From Parafilimonas terrae (lineage in GTDB: Bacteria; Bacteroidota; Bacteroidia; Chitinophagales; Chitinophagaceae): 64,000 nt of DNA. The DNA lies in contig NZ_FOXQ01000001.1 of NCBI RefSeq assembly GCF_900115755.1, forward strand, positions 310,001-374,000. The letters are read 5' to 3'. Positions 37,806 to 46,953 of the stretch are shown here, one piece after another. The notes under the pieces are model-generated. The model searched no databases, was not told the origin of the DNA, and worked only from the letters and a program-made list of their open reading frames with translations. Every line of letters starts with the position of its first letter. Position 1 is the stretch's first letter. The position numbers and the translations under genes were made by a program.

Positions 37806-39530
37806 TTAATCCTCAGTATAACTTGTGTTGATAACGCCCCAGGAAAATTTATTTACCGAACCCATCAGCAGCCAGAGTGCGGCAGCGCCCACAATTAAAG
37901 CAAGTATAATTAACGGCAAACTGCTGATTATAAAATAATGCAGGACGGCTATTGAAAACGGAATGATCATCCTGAAAATATTACGCATAAAATTGCCCGT
38001 TTTCACATCAATACTTTGATTCTTTGAAAAAGGCAAATCTTTACGGCCCATATATACAAGCGCATAACAAATAATCAATTGGTTTACCATTGCAAGCAAC
38101 AGGTTAGGCAAAAATGAAACACCGGTAAACGCAATGCCTGCAATACTTAATACAGCAATGGCAGGTAAAAAGAACTTTACGGTTGCCGCTTTTACAGAAC
38201 CATTTATAACATTGCCGGGCACATGCAGGGGTGTAATAAAATATATCCATGCAGCTTTATATTTTTCTGAATAAGTGAGCTGCGCTATTGCCATAGATAA
38301 TAAAAGGCTGGAAAAATATAATGCTGTTATAATAATAACGTTTCCGGTTGTAGTATGCTGCTGAACATCTGCAAGGCTTAACTTTTTACTGCTGAAAAAA
38401 ATAATGAATACATACACGAGCAGGTAACCAATGCCTGGATATACTTTCATTTTAAAATCGCGGCTGCGGCTCATCATATTCCATGTAAAAATAAAACCCA
38501 TGCGTTCTCCGCCCGGCCTTGTAATCATTTTTGCAATAACATCAATAAAACTTGTGTTTTTCGTTTTCCTTACTTTAAACGCTTGCTGCGTTAGCTGTGC
38601 GGTGCCTTCGCCTGTATTTGAAATAAGTGATAATTTACGGTTGAATGATGGCGCCAGGAATTTTATAACCAGCCATAAACATATAAAAGGCAATAAAAGC
38701 GCACAGGCTGCGGCGCTATATTCAAGCGCCATACCATGCAAAGTGTATAATACATTCCATGCAGCGGCAAACCAATATGGAGGTAGAATTATAAGCCAGT
38801 TGCTGTTAGTAAAATGAAAATCAAAATTCTCGACCTCTCCGACTAACCTGGGCAGCAACTGAAAACTTGCATATAAAACAATGGCAAAAGCAATTTGGAT
38901 ATAACTGATAATGTTTTTAAACTTTTCAGGCTTTGTGATCTTTAATATAAATATATAAACCGCATTCACTAAAAATATACAAAAGATAACAGTAAGCAGC
39001 CCGGCTAATAAAAGAAAAAGAGAGCCTGCAATGCTGTAGTTTATGCCGATGTATATTAACCCCGGTAATAACATAGGTACTACTATCTTGCAGAGATGAA
39101 TAAAAATATGCAGCAATCTTGCCAGTAATAAGGTTCTGTCGTTTACAGGTTTTGGCAGGATGATATAATTATCACGCACATCAATCAATACGGAAGTAAA
39201 ATCTGCGATTAATGTAGAAGCAAGCATAAAAATAAAATAGCTGAAATAAAAAGTAAGCTGGGCAATAGCAACAGCATTTAATGCAAAGCAGAAAAGAAAT
39301 ACGCAACCCGTTACAGCGCTGATGAACATAGTGGATAAAGTAGCATTGCTTACTTCTTTCTTCGCTTTTTGCCTGCGCCTGTTTTGCATGAACGATGCAG
39401 GCCTGCGGTCGTCCATAGTTAACTTGGCAGTTAATATACTTTGCAGTTGCGCCGCATTAATGCCATTACTGCTGTACAATTTTTGAGGAAGCAGTACAAA
39501 CCTCAATAAAGCGCGGTTAAAAAAATTCAT
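37806..39530 (-). CDS. ABC exporter permease-like membrane protein
   Basis: A 574-residue polytopic protein with about 12 predicted helices in clusters (75-150, 165-230, 245-300, then 365-575) and a soluble basic N-terminus. It lies 9 bp downstream of an ABC ATPase gene, and the pair resembles two-gene exporters in which one large protein forms the channel. No permease consensus motif is recognised, so the call rests on topology and context. Confidence 0.75.
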   Translation of the reverse strand: MNFFNRALLRFVLLPQKLYSSNGINAAQLQSILTAKLTMDDRRPASFMQNRRRQKAKKEVSNATLSTMFISAVTGCVFLFCFALNAVAIAQLTFYFSYFIFMLASTLIADFTSVLIDVRDNYIILPKPVNDRTLLLARLLHIFIHLCKIVVPMLLPGLIYIGINYSIAGSLFLLLAGLLTVIFCIFLVNAVYIFILKITKPEKFKNIISYIQIAFAIVLYASFQLLPRLVGEVENFDFHFTNSNWLIILPPYWFAAAWNVLYTLHGMALEYSAAACALLLPFICLWLVIKFLAPSFNRKLSLISNTGEGTAQLTQQAFKVRKTKNTSFIDVIAKMITRPGGERMGFIFTWNMMSRSRDFKMKVYPGIGYLLVYVFIIFFSSKKLSLADVQQHTTTGNVIIITALYFSSLLLSMAIAQLTYSEKYKAAWIYFITPLHVPGNVINGSVKAATVKFFLPAIAVLSIAGIAFTGVSFLPNLLLAMVNQLIICYALVYMGRKDLPFSKNQSIDVKTGNFMRNIFRMIIPFSIAVLHYFIISSLPLIILALIVGAAALWLLMGSVNKFSWGVINTSYTED

Positions 39531-39539
39531 ACAAGTAAA

Positions 39540-40313
39540 TTATTTATCAAATGCACGCAAGAGATCTTCCGCTACCTGCACACCGGAAGTGTTGCCGGTA
39601 AGCTGCGCAAATATTTGTTCAAGGCTATTATTGCCTTCCTGCTGTTTAAGTTGTTCAAAGCTGCCATCAGCCACAATAACGCCTTCGTTAATAAGAATAA
39701 TGCGGTCGCTCACCTTTTCAACAATATCCATCATGTGGCTGCAATAGAAAATGGTTTTACCTTCTTTTGCAAGTTTATTAATAAGATCTTTTATAATGAT
39801 AACGCTGTTGGCATCGAGGCCGCTTAAAGGTTCATCTAAAATAATGATATCAGGATTATGCAGCAGCCCGCTTGCAATAAGCACTTTCTGTTTCATGCCC
39901 TTGCTGAACGTATCCATGCGCTGGTTCAATTGCTGCTGCAATCCGAATGCTGTCATCATTCTTTCAATCCGGTTCACACAAACGATCTCATCAAGATTAT
40001 ATAAGCTTCCCATCAGCTTTAAAAATTCCATAGGCGTAAGCACGTCATACAATTCAGCCAGCTCCGGCACATAACCTATCATGGCTTTTACAGCAAGCGC
40101 ATCACTTTTTAAGTCCAGGCCTTTCACCTGCACTTCACCTTCATAATCATCCAAAAGCCCGCATAAAATTTTTACGGTAGTGCTTTTACCTGCTCCGTTA
40201 GGGCCAATATAACCCAACACCTGCCCTGCATATACATCAAGATCAATTCCCTTCAATACCTGCCTGCTGCCATAACTTTTACGAAGGTTTTTTATACTTA
40301 TTACGGGTTCCAT
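39540..40313 (-). CDS. ABC transporter ATP-binding protein
   Basis: A 257-residue ABC ATPase. Walker A GPNGAGKST (about 35-43), signature FSKGMKQKV (about 137-145, a FSxGMxQ variant typical of export-type CcmA/Nat ATPases), Walker B DIIILDEPLSGLD (about 154-166) and switch His in YCSHMMD. It powers the membrane protein encoded immediately downstream. Substrate unknown. Confidence 0.93.
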   Translation of the reverse strand: MEPVISIKNLRKSYGSRQVLKGIDLDVYAGQVLGYIGPNGAGKSTTVKILCGLLDDYEGEVQVKGLDLKSDALAVKAMIGYVPELAELYDVLTPMEFLKLMGSLYNLDEIVCVNRIERMMTAFGLQQQLNQRMDTFSKGMKQKVLIASGLLHNPDIIILDEPLSGLDANSVIIIKDLINKLAKEGKTIFYCSHMMDIVEKVSDRIILINEGVIVADGSFEQLKQQEGNNSLEQIFAQLTGNTSGVQVAEDLLRAFDK

Positions 40314-40462
40314 TTATTAATATTTTGATTCGGTAAAAGGTTGCAAAAAATTTGCGGATAAAAGTAAGCGGAATCATTTATTCTTTTTAAAGAAATGCAA
40401 ATAGTTGACATCGATTTTCGCAAATAAAACCGCTTGAAAAATTCAAACCGTAACTTTACAAA

Positions 40463-40768
40463 ATGAATACAGCAAGTTCAAAACCTGTTTTTAACCGGCG
40501 TATTTTCTGGGATGTGAATTTTGATGCCCTGGATTATGACAAACGGGCAAGGTTTGTAATTGAACGCGTGTTTGAACGCGGCGATGTAGATGACATACGT
40601 CAATGCAGAAGATATTATGGAGATAAGCTGATAAAAGAAATATTGACTACTGCAAAATATCTTCCTGAAAGGAGATTGCACCTTGCCTCTGCCATAATAA
40701 ATATACCCGTTAATGATTTTAGATGCTACAAACTAAGGCAATTAAACCCGGCGCTTTATCCGTACTAA
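40463..40768 (+). CDS. DUF6922-type putative antitoxin
   Basis: A 101-residue protein: FWDVNFDALDYDKRARFVIE followed by RVFERGDVDDIRQCRRYYGD and IKEILTTAKYLPERRLHLAS. The W-D...LD....F-V-I-E-R-V pattern matches DUF6922 as I know it. Such proteins precede AbiEii-like nucleotidyltransferase toxins, as here, with a 46-bp overlap. Antitoxin function is inferred from context. Confidence 0.65.
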   Translation: MNTASSKPVFNRRIFWDVNFDALDYDKRARFVIERVFERGDVDDIRQCRRYYGDKLIKEILTTAKYLPERRLHLASAIINIPVNDFRCYKLRQLNPALYPY

Positions 40769-41349
40769 AACGGGTAATGAAATTAAAAGAATTTAATAAT
40801 TTTTCCCTTGTGGGAGGGACAGCATTGGCATTAAAATTCGGCCATAGGATTTCTGTTGATCTTGATTTTTTTTCAAACAAAGATTTTGATATTGAAAATA
40901 TTACAAAAGCATTACAAACAGAATTCACCAGCAATTTCCTTATAGAAAGTAAGAATTTAAAATGGGGGCTTTTTTGTTTTATAGAAGATATAAAAGTTGA
41001 CATAATACACTATAAACATCCAACTATTTATCAGCCTGATACTATTGAAAACATACGCATATACAGTACACCTGATATTGCTGCTATGAAAATAAATGCA
41101 ATTTTAGGAAGAGGGAAGAAAAATTATTTCTGGGATTTATTAGAACTTTTACAGCATTACAAATTAGCTGAATTAATTTCCTTTTATAATAAAAAATATG
41201 CTTCGCAAAATCTTTTAATAACTATTCCCCAGGCCATCACCTATTTTGATGATGCAGAAGATAGCGAAGAGCCTGTAAGCCTCAAAAATCAAACATGGGA
41301 TTCTGTAAAAAAGGCTATCCAAAAAAGTGTAAGAGAGTATTTATCATAA
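40723..41349 (+). CDS. AbiEii/AbiGii-family nucleotidyltransferase toxin
   Basis: A 208-residue protein with the nucleotidyltransferase core SLVGGTALALKFGHRISVDL followed by DFF: GG-T-x-L, R-x-S and D-x-D catalytic motifs (about 27-48). Further AbiEii features: VDIIHYKHP and TPDIAAMKINAILGRGKKNYFWD (about 110-140). Members transfer nucleotides to tRNA or other targets and act in phage abortive infection. The gene overlaps the upstream DUF6922 gene by 46 bp, so translation is coupled. Shorter than classical AbiEii (about 300 residues). Confidence 0.82.
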   Translation: MLQTKAIKPGALSVLKRVMKLKEFNNFSLVGGTALALKFGHRISVDLDFFSNKDFDIENITKALQTEFTSNFLIESKNLKWGLFCFIEDIKVDIIHYKHPTIYQPDTIENIRIYSTPDIAAMKINAILGRGKKNYFWDLLELLQHYKLAELISFYNKKYASQNLLITIPQAITYFDDAEDSEEPVSLKNQTWDSVKKAIQKSVREYLS

Positions 41350-41377
41350 ACAATTATTCACAATAAAATAAAAATTC

Positions 41378-43252
41378 ATGAGACGCATTTGCCTGCTTTG
41401 TATCCTGATTGCCCTATCCAATTCTTTTATCAATGCGCAAGACCTTTATATGCCGCGCAACATTAAAAATGCTTATACAGAAGGCATACGTTCATTAACC
41501 GGCGCACCCGGCTCTAACTACTGGCAAAATAAAGGTGTGTATGACATTAGCATTACCGTGCATGCGGATACAAGGTCTATATCAGGAACAGAAAAAATTG
41601 TGTATTCAAACAACAGCCCCGATACTTTAAAATCGCTGGCCATTCGTTTTGTAAATAATATTCACAAACCCCAGGCGCCACGTTCAGGCTTTCACAGTAA
41701 TGATTTTCTTGATTCAGGTTTGCATATTTCTTCATTTAAAATTAACGGAACCGTATATGACATTAACAGTGATAACTGGAGCACTATTAACGCAGTCCGT
41801 TTAAAATCTTCAATGCGGCCACATAGTAATGCAACCCTGGAGATTGAATGGAGCTATCCTTTATCCAAACAAAGCGGCAGGGAAGGCCAGATTGATTCAA
41901 CTACTTTTTATTGCGCTTACAGCTATCCGCGTGTTTCGGTATATGATGATTATAATGGATGGGACATGATACCACACACCGACAGGCAGGAATTTTATAA
42001 TGATTTTAATGATTATACTCTAAATGTAACAGCGCCAAAAAATTTTGTTGTATGGGCAACCGGTGATCTTTTAAATCCTAGTGAAGTGCTGCAACCCGCC
42101 ATAGCACAGCGTTTGAAAGCATCTTATACTTCAGACAGTGTTATACAAATTGCAAGCTTTGATGAAATGCGGGAGGGGAAAATAACCCTGCAAAACGATT
42201 GGAATACATGGAAGTTTAAAGCCGATCATATTACAGACGTATGTTTTGCAGCAAGTAAAAATTATGTTTGGGATGCGGCAAGTGTAATGGTTGATGCAAA
42301 AAATAACCGCCGTGCAAGTGTGCAATCCGCTTATAACGATACGGCAAAAGATTTTCATTCTTATACCAAATTTGCACAGCATGCTTTAAGTTTCTTTTCA
42401 ACCCAATGGCCTGGTGTTCCTTATCCATTTTCAAAGATGACATCCTTCCAGGGCTATGCAGATATGGAATATCCAATGATGATAAATGACGGCACCACAA
42501 ATAATTTGCACTTTGCACAATTGGTGGCAGATCATGAAATAGCGCATACATATTTTCCTTTTTACATGGGCATTAATGAAACGCGTTACGCTTTTATGGA
42601 CGAAGGCTGGGCAACCACGTTTGAATATCTTATTGGCATTGAAGAGAATGGCAAAGCTGCTGCAGATATGGTTTATAAAGCCTTCAGGATAAGAAGGTAT
42701 ATCAACGATCCATCAACAGAAGAAGACCAGCCGATCATCAGCATGTCAACACAGGTTAGCGGTGCCGGGTATGGTAATAACTCTTATGGCAAAGCATCTT
42801 TATCTTATCTCGCTGTTAAAGATTTATTGGGTGATGACCTGTTTAAGAAAGCGCTGCATCATTACATGGATAACTGGAACGGCAAGCACCCAATTCCATG
42901 GGACTATTTTTATTCAATGAATACAGGGTCCGGCCAGAATTTAAACTGGTTTTGGAACAACTGGTTTTTCAGCAACAATTATATTGACCTGAAGGTTGAA
43001 AATGCCCAACCAAAAAATAATAAAACAGTTATAACCATTCAGAATGTTGGCGGCTTCGCCATCCCTTTTGATATTATTGCTACAACCAAAGACGGCAAAC
43101 AAATCACACAACATTTTACACCGGCTGTTTGGAGCAAGAATGAAAAAAATATTACGGTTACAATAGACAATAAAACTGCAGTAAGTTCTGTAAAATTGGA
43201 TGGTGGCATTTTTATGGATGCAACACCTGGCGACAATGAATATAAATTATAG
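41378..43252 (+). CDS. Secreted M1-family metallopeptidase
   Basis: A 624-residue protein with signal peptide (cleaved about residue 21, NSFINAQ). The zinc site HEIAH is at 386-390 and the third ligand Glu at 409 in FMDEGWATTFE, giving HExxH-x18-E of clan MA(E), family M1. The exopeptidase GxMEN motif is replaced by GYADMEYPMMI (about 362), as in other Bacteroidota M1 proteins. Probably a periplasmic or surface aminopeptidase. Its terminator at 43289-43331 extends into the convergent gene. Confidence 0.88.
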   Translation: MRRICLLCILIALSNSFINAQDLYMPRNIKNAYTEGIRSLTGAPGSNYWQNKGVYDISITVHADTRSISGTEKIVYSNNSPDTLKSLAIRFVNNIHKPQAPRSGFHSNDFLDSGLHISSFKINGTVYDINSDNWSTINAVRLKSSMRPHSNATLEIEWSYPLSKQSGREGQIDSTTFYCAYSYPRVSVYDDYNGWDMIPHTDRQEFYNDFNDYTLNVTAPKNFVVWATGDLLNPSEVLQPAIAQRLKASYTSDSVIQIASFDEMREGKITLQNDWNTWKFKADHITDVCFAASKNYVWDAASVMVDAKNNRRASVQSAYNDTAKDFHSYTKFAQHALSFFSTQWPGVPYPFSKMTSFQGYADMEYPMMINDGTTNNLHFAQLVADHEIAHTYFPFYMGINETRYAFMDEGWATTFEYLIGIEENGKAAADMVYKAFRIRRYINDPSTEEDQPIISMSTQVSGAGYGNNSYGKASLSYLAVKDLLGDDLFKKALHHYMDNWNGKHPIPWDYFYSMNTGSGQNLNWFWNNWFFSNNYIDLKVENAQPKNNKTVITIQNVGGFAIPFDIIATTKDGKQITQHFTPAVWSKNEKNITVTIDNKTAVSSVKLDGGIFMDATPGDNEYKL

Positions 43253-43288
43253 ATTGATATAAACATTGTAAAGGTGCATTAGTCATGA

Positions 43289-43331
43289 ATGTGTATGAGG
43301 CAGGTCATTTAACGGCTTGTCTCATACACAT
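43289..43331 (+). terminator. Terminator of the M1 gene overlapping the neighbouring coding end
   Basis: ATGTGTATGAG (43289-43299) pairs exactly with CTCATACACAT (43321-43331); six more pairs including three G-T wobbles extend the stem. On the plus strand TTTATTT follows. The right arm and loop lie within the last codons (DVYETSR) of the convergent dehydrogenase. Confidence 0.75.
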
Positions 43332-44292
43332 CTTTATTTACAATGTTAGGAAGCTGTTTACCCTGCAAACCTGCAATTACATTCTGCGCAGCCATTGCAG
43401 CCATTGCATTGCGTGTTTCTGTTGTGGCAGAACCAATATGTGGCAGCACACAAACGTTTGGCATAAAAAGCAAAGGATTATCTTTTGCCATCGGCTCGGG
43501 GTTCGTTACATCCAGGCCTGCGCCCCAGATAATTTTTTGCTGCAATGCCTGTATTAAATCCTGTTCATTATGTTCCTGTCCACGGGCTGTATTGATGAAG
43601 ATGGATGTTGGCTTCATCCTGTTGAAAGCCTCTTTATTAAATATATCTTTTGTTGCTGAAGATAAATTGGCATGAACAGATAATACATCGCTTTGCTGCA
43701 GCAATTCATCGAACGAAACATACTTCGCTTCCAATTCCTGTTCTGCTTTATCATTATGGTTGCGGTTGTGATAAATAACCTGCATGTTATATGTTGCCTT
43801 ACATTTCTTTGCCAGTTCAAAACCTATTTTGCCAAGCCCAAAAATGCCAAGCGTTTTATTATATAATTCAATACCGAGGTTTTCATTAGGATCATAAAAA
43901 TCCCACTTGCCATCAATGATGGTTTGATGCATATAAATGGCTTTCCGCGATACTGCCAGCATCAGCAAAAAAGCCACATCAGACGTTGCATCGCTTAATA
44001 CATCAGGCGTATTGCTTACGGGAATTCCTGCCCTGGTAGCAGCCTTCATGTCAACATTATTATAGCCTACAGACATTAATGCCACTAACTTCAAATGCCC
44101 GCAGGCATTAAAAAAAGTTTCGTCCAGCTTATTTCCGCCAACGCTAATCAGAGCGTCCTGCGTTTGACAAGCTTCAATAAGTTCTTCCTGTGTAAGATTT
44201 CTTCTTTCTGTGTATTCCGTGATAGTATAACCGGTATCTTTTAAAAGCTGCAAACCAGCTTCAGGATATTTCCTTGTTATAAGTATATTCAT
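43309..44292 (-). CDS. D-2-hydroxyacid dehydrogenase (glyoxylate/hydroxypyruvate reductase-like)
   Basis: A 327-residue NAD(P)-dependent D-isomer 2-hydroxyacid dehydrogenase. NAD-binding loop LGIFGLGKIGFELAKKC (about 147-163); catalytic Arg in INTARGQEHNEQDL (about 236), Glu in AGLDVTNPEPM (about 265) and His in LPHIGSATTETRN (about 286). This resembles GyaR/GhrB-type glyoxylate or hydroxypyruvate reductases; the exact substrate is not certain. No cotranscribed neighbour. Confidence 0.88.
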   Translation of the reverse strand: MNILITRKYPEAGLQLLKDTGYTITEYTERRNLTQEELIEACQTQDALISVGGNKLDETFFNACGHLKLVALMSVGYNNVDMKAATRAGIPVSNTPDVLSDATSDVAFLLMLAVSRKAIYMHQTIIDGKWDFYDPNENLGIELYNKTLGIFGLGKIGFELAKKCKATYNMQVIYHNRNHNDKAEQELEAKYVSFDELLQQSDVLSVHANLSSATKDIFNKEAFNRMKPTSIFINTARGQEHNEQDLIQALQQKIIWGAGLDVTNPEPMAKDNPLLFMPNVCVLPHIGSATTETRNAMAAMAAQNVIAGLQGKQLPNIVNKDVYETSR

Positions 44293-44419
44293 GTTAGAAA
44301 ATTAAATTCAAAATTGATTATTATATATCAATGTCATTTACTTAAGGCTTTATTTTAAATATTCAATAATCAATGCTCAATATTCATTTTACCGACGTTT
44401 ACAATTGAACCATTGATTA

Positions 44420-45778
44420 TTATTTCACGCCATCACTTACCTTAACGCCTGCCTTATATACAGCATTAATCTTTCGTGTATTCTTTATATCGTCAAGCGG
44501 ATTGGCATTAAGAATAACCAGGTCAGCTATCTTTCCTTTTTCAATAGTGCCAAAGCGATCATCAATCTGTAATAATGCTGCTGCATTCTTTGTTGCAGTG
44601 ATTATAGCCTGCATAGGCGTTAAGCCAGCCTGCACCATTAATGCCAACTCATTATGTTCTGAAAAACCCTGTGCCCGCACAGGCGTTGCACCGCTATCTG
44701 TACCAAGCGCAACAAGAATGCCCGCATCGTATATTTTCTTCAGGTTTTTTAAAGCTGTTTCAAACCCTTTCATATTTCTTTGAAACGAAGGCGAATTTTT
44801 AAGCCCTTCCTGGTATTCGGATGATGTTATCATTTCGTAAACGCCCGGTTCAAGTGAAGCTTTAAAAAATTCATCATTTATCCATGCAGGCTTTTGAGCA
44901 TAAATAAAAGCAAATTCATCTAATGATAAAGTTGGGATATAAGCCACATGCTTTGCTTTCATTTCGTTCAGCAAGGCATCATCAATCACGCTGTCGCGAA
45001 TGCTGTGCGCAATAATATCCAGCCCGTCTGCAACAAGCTTTCTTGCATCAGAAAGATAATATAAATGCGCTGCCACACGCAGGTTACGCTTATGCGCTTC
45101 ATCAATAATAGCTTTATAAACAGCAGGGTCCATCTTTGGAGTAGAGCCGCCAAAATCATCCACCCACATTTTTAAAACCGTAGGCTTTACGGCTGCAACG
45201 CTATCTAATTCGGCAGGCACCTGTTGCGGCGAAGCAGGCCTGAATAACTGATCCATTACAGATGTAATTGGCCCGCCGGCCTGTGGCACATTAAATCCAT
45301 AACCGGCTGAATATAACCGGGTGCCTGGCAACAATCCATTCACAGAAGAATCACGCAGGCCACTTTCAAACAGCATTGGCCTGTCGGTGCCCATCACCAA
45401 AATATTTTCTATACCGTAATCCTGGTATTTCTTTAATTGGGCAAGTATATTATCCCTTGTATAATTTTCCGGTTTTGCACTGGTACCTTTTAATGTGCCA
45501 ATATGAACATGGGCGCTGATAAGTGCAGGCATAATGATTTTGCCTTCCAGGTGAATAACGGCAGCATTTGCGGTATCAATATGTTCATCAACATCTGTAA
45601 TGCTGTCGCCTTCTATACGTACAGATGCATGCTGCAAAGGCGCACCGCCATTTCCGTCAATAATAGTTGCATCATATAAGACGGTTGCCGTTAGATTTTT
45701 TGTTGATGTGGTGTTGCCACAACCTGCAATTACAACTGCTGCAATAAAAAACTGAATAATACTGAATAACTTACTCAT
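44420..45778 (-). CDS. Amidohydrolase-family lipoprotein
   Basis: A 452-residue protein with lipobox AAVVIAGC (Cys at about 20). Metal ligands of the amidohydrolase superfamily are visible: ISAHVHIG (HxH, about 90-92), His in VAAHLYYL and IIAHSIRD, and Asp in VALGTDSGATP (about 370). The C-terminal TIEKGKIADLVILNANPLDD is the composite beta-sandwich typical of imidazolonepropionase/prolidase-like members. Probably a periplasmic hydrolase of unknown substrate. Divergent from moxR. Confidence 0.85.
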   Translation of the reverse strand: MSKLFSIIQFFIAAVVIAGCGNTTSTKNLTATVLYDATIIDGNGGAPLQHASVRIEGDSITDVDEHIDTANAAVIHLEGKIIMPALISAHVHIGTLKGTSAKPENYTRDNILAQLKKYQDYGIENILVMGTDRPMLFESGLRDSSVNGLLPGTRLYSAGYGFNVPQAGGPITSVMDQLFRPASPQQVPAELDSVAAVKPTVLKMWVDDFGGSTPKMDPAVYKAIIDEAHKRNLRVAAHLYYLSDARKLVADGLDIIAHSIRDSVIDDALLNEMKAKHVAYIPTLSLDEFAFIYAQKPAWINDEFFKASLEPGVYEMITSSEYQEGLKNSPSFQRNMKGFETALKNLKKIYDAGILVALGTDSGATPVRAQGFSEHNELALMVQAGLTPMQAIITATKNAAALLQIDDRFGTIEKGKIADLVILNANPLDDIKNTRKINAVYKAGVKVSDGVK

Positions 45779-45975
45779 AGAATATTATTTTAGCGTCAAG
45801 GCCAGGCCTCTGTTGCAGGCCGGCTTGTTTTGTATAAGAGCGTTTAAAATTAACTAAAACCAACGGCTAACCTTCACTCTTTGCACACGGATTTACATTT
45901 ACAGTATAATTATTAATGCAATGCCCGGCCCATGTTGAATTTATTATTATCATTGACAAACAAAACAACCTTTAA

Positions 45976-46953
45976 ATGAGTGAAGAAATTTTTGAGCAAA
46001 GAATAAATCTTGAAGAACTGAATAAAGCAATTTTCAAACTTCAATCCGAAATAAAAAAAGTTATCGTGGGGCAGAATGATATGGTGCGTTTAATTATGGT
46101 GGCATTGCTTGCCAATGGCCATGTATTAATTGAAGGCGTGCCCGGCGTTGCCAAAACATTAACGGCAAAGCTTGTTGCCAAATGTTTAAAAACAGGTTTT
46201 AGCCGTATACAATTTACGCCCGACCTTATGCCAAGTGATGTGCTTGGCACCAATATTTTCAATCCCGGCACAGGCCAGTTTGAATTTAAACGCGGGCCCG
46301 TTTTCAGCAATATTATTTTGATTGATGAAATAAACCGTGCACCTGCAAAAACGCAGGCAGCCTTGTTTGAAGTAATGCAGGAACAACAGGTAACTATGGA
46401 TGGCATTACGCATGTAATGAATAACCCTTTCCTGGTTATTGCAACACAAAATCCTGTTGAACAGGAAGGCACATACCGCCTGCCTGAAGCGCAGTTAGAC
46501 AGGTTTTTATTCAAGATAATTGTGCCTTATCCCAACGAAGCTGAAGAAATAAATATCCTTCAACGCTTTCATCAATTTACAGAAGATAACGTGCTGAACA
46601 TTGTGGAACCGGTTATAAGCGATGAGCAGGTTATCCGGTTAAGGCAGTTAATAAAACATATTGTTGTTGAAGAAAACCTCATTCATTTCATTGCAAAAAT
46701 TTCTGTAGCCACGAGAAACGATAAAGCTGTTTATCTCGGCGCTTCACCACGTGCAACGATTGCTATTTTAAATGCTGCAAAAGCTTATGCAGCTTTATCG
46801 GGAAGGGATTTTGTTATTCCTGATGACATTATTTATACTGCCAAACCAGTATTGCGCCATCGCATAATTCTTACGCCTGAAAAAGAAATGGAAGGAACCA
46901 ATGAAGATGAAGTGATAGAAAAAATTATTCATTCCATTGAAGTGCCAAGATAA
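45976..46953 (+). CDS. MoxR-family AAA+ ATPase
   Basis: A 325-residue ATPase: Walker A EGVPGVAKTLTAK (about 51-63), GPVFSNIILIDEINRAPAKT (Walker B about 115-121), sensor 1 VIATQNPVEQEGTY, sensor 2 region GASPRATIAILNAAKAYA. MoxR proteins act as chaperones that load metals or assemble complexes, usually with VWA/DUF58 partners. Its stop codon overlaps the start of the DUF58 gene (TAATG), so the two are translationally coupled. Confidence 0.93.
   Translation: MSEEIFEQRINLEELNKAIFKLQSEIKKVIVGQNDMVRLIMVALLANGHVLIEGVPGVAKTLTAKLVAKCLKTGFSRIQFTPDLMPSDVLGTNIFNPGTGQFEFKRGPVFSNIILIDEINRAPAKTQAALFEVMQEQQVTMDGITHVMNNPFLVIATQNPVEQEGTYRLPEAQLDRFLFKIIVPYPNEAEEINILQRFHQFTEDNVLNIVEPVISDEQVIRLRQLIKHIVVEENLIHFIAKISVATRNDKAVYLGASPRATIAILNAAKAYAALSGRDFVIPDDIIYTAKPVLRHRIILTPEKEMEGTNEDEVIEKIIHSIEVPR

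Noticed and set aside
40451-40458. TAACTTTA as promoter of the DUF6922 gene
   Set aside because: It would place the transcript start at the ATG and has no -33 element at the right spacing.
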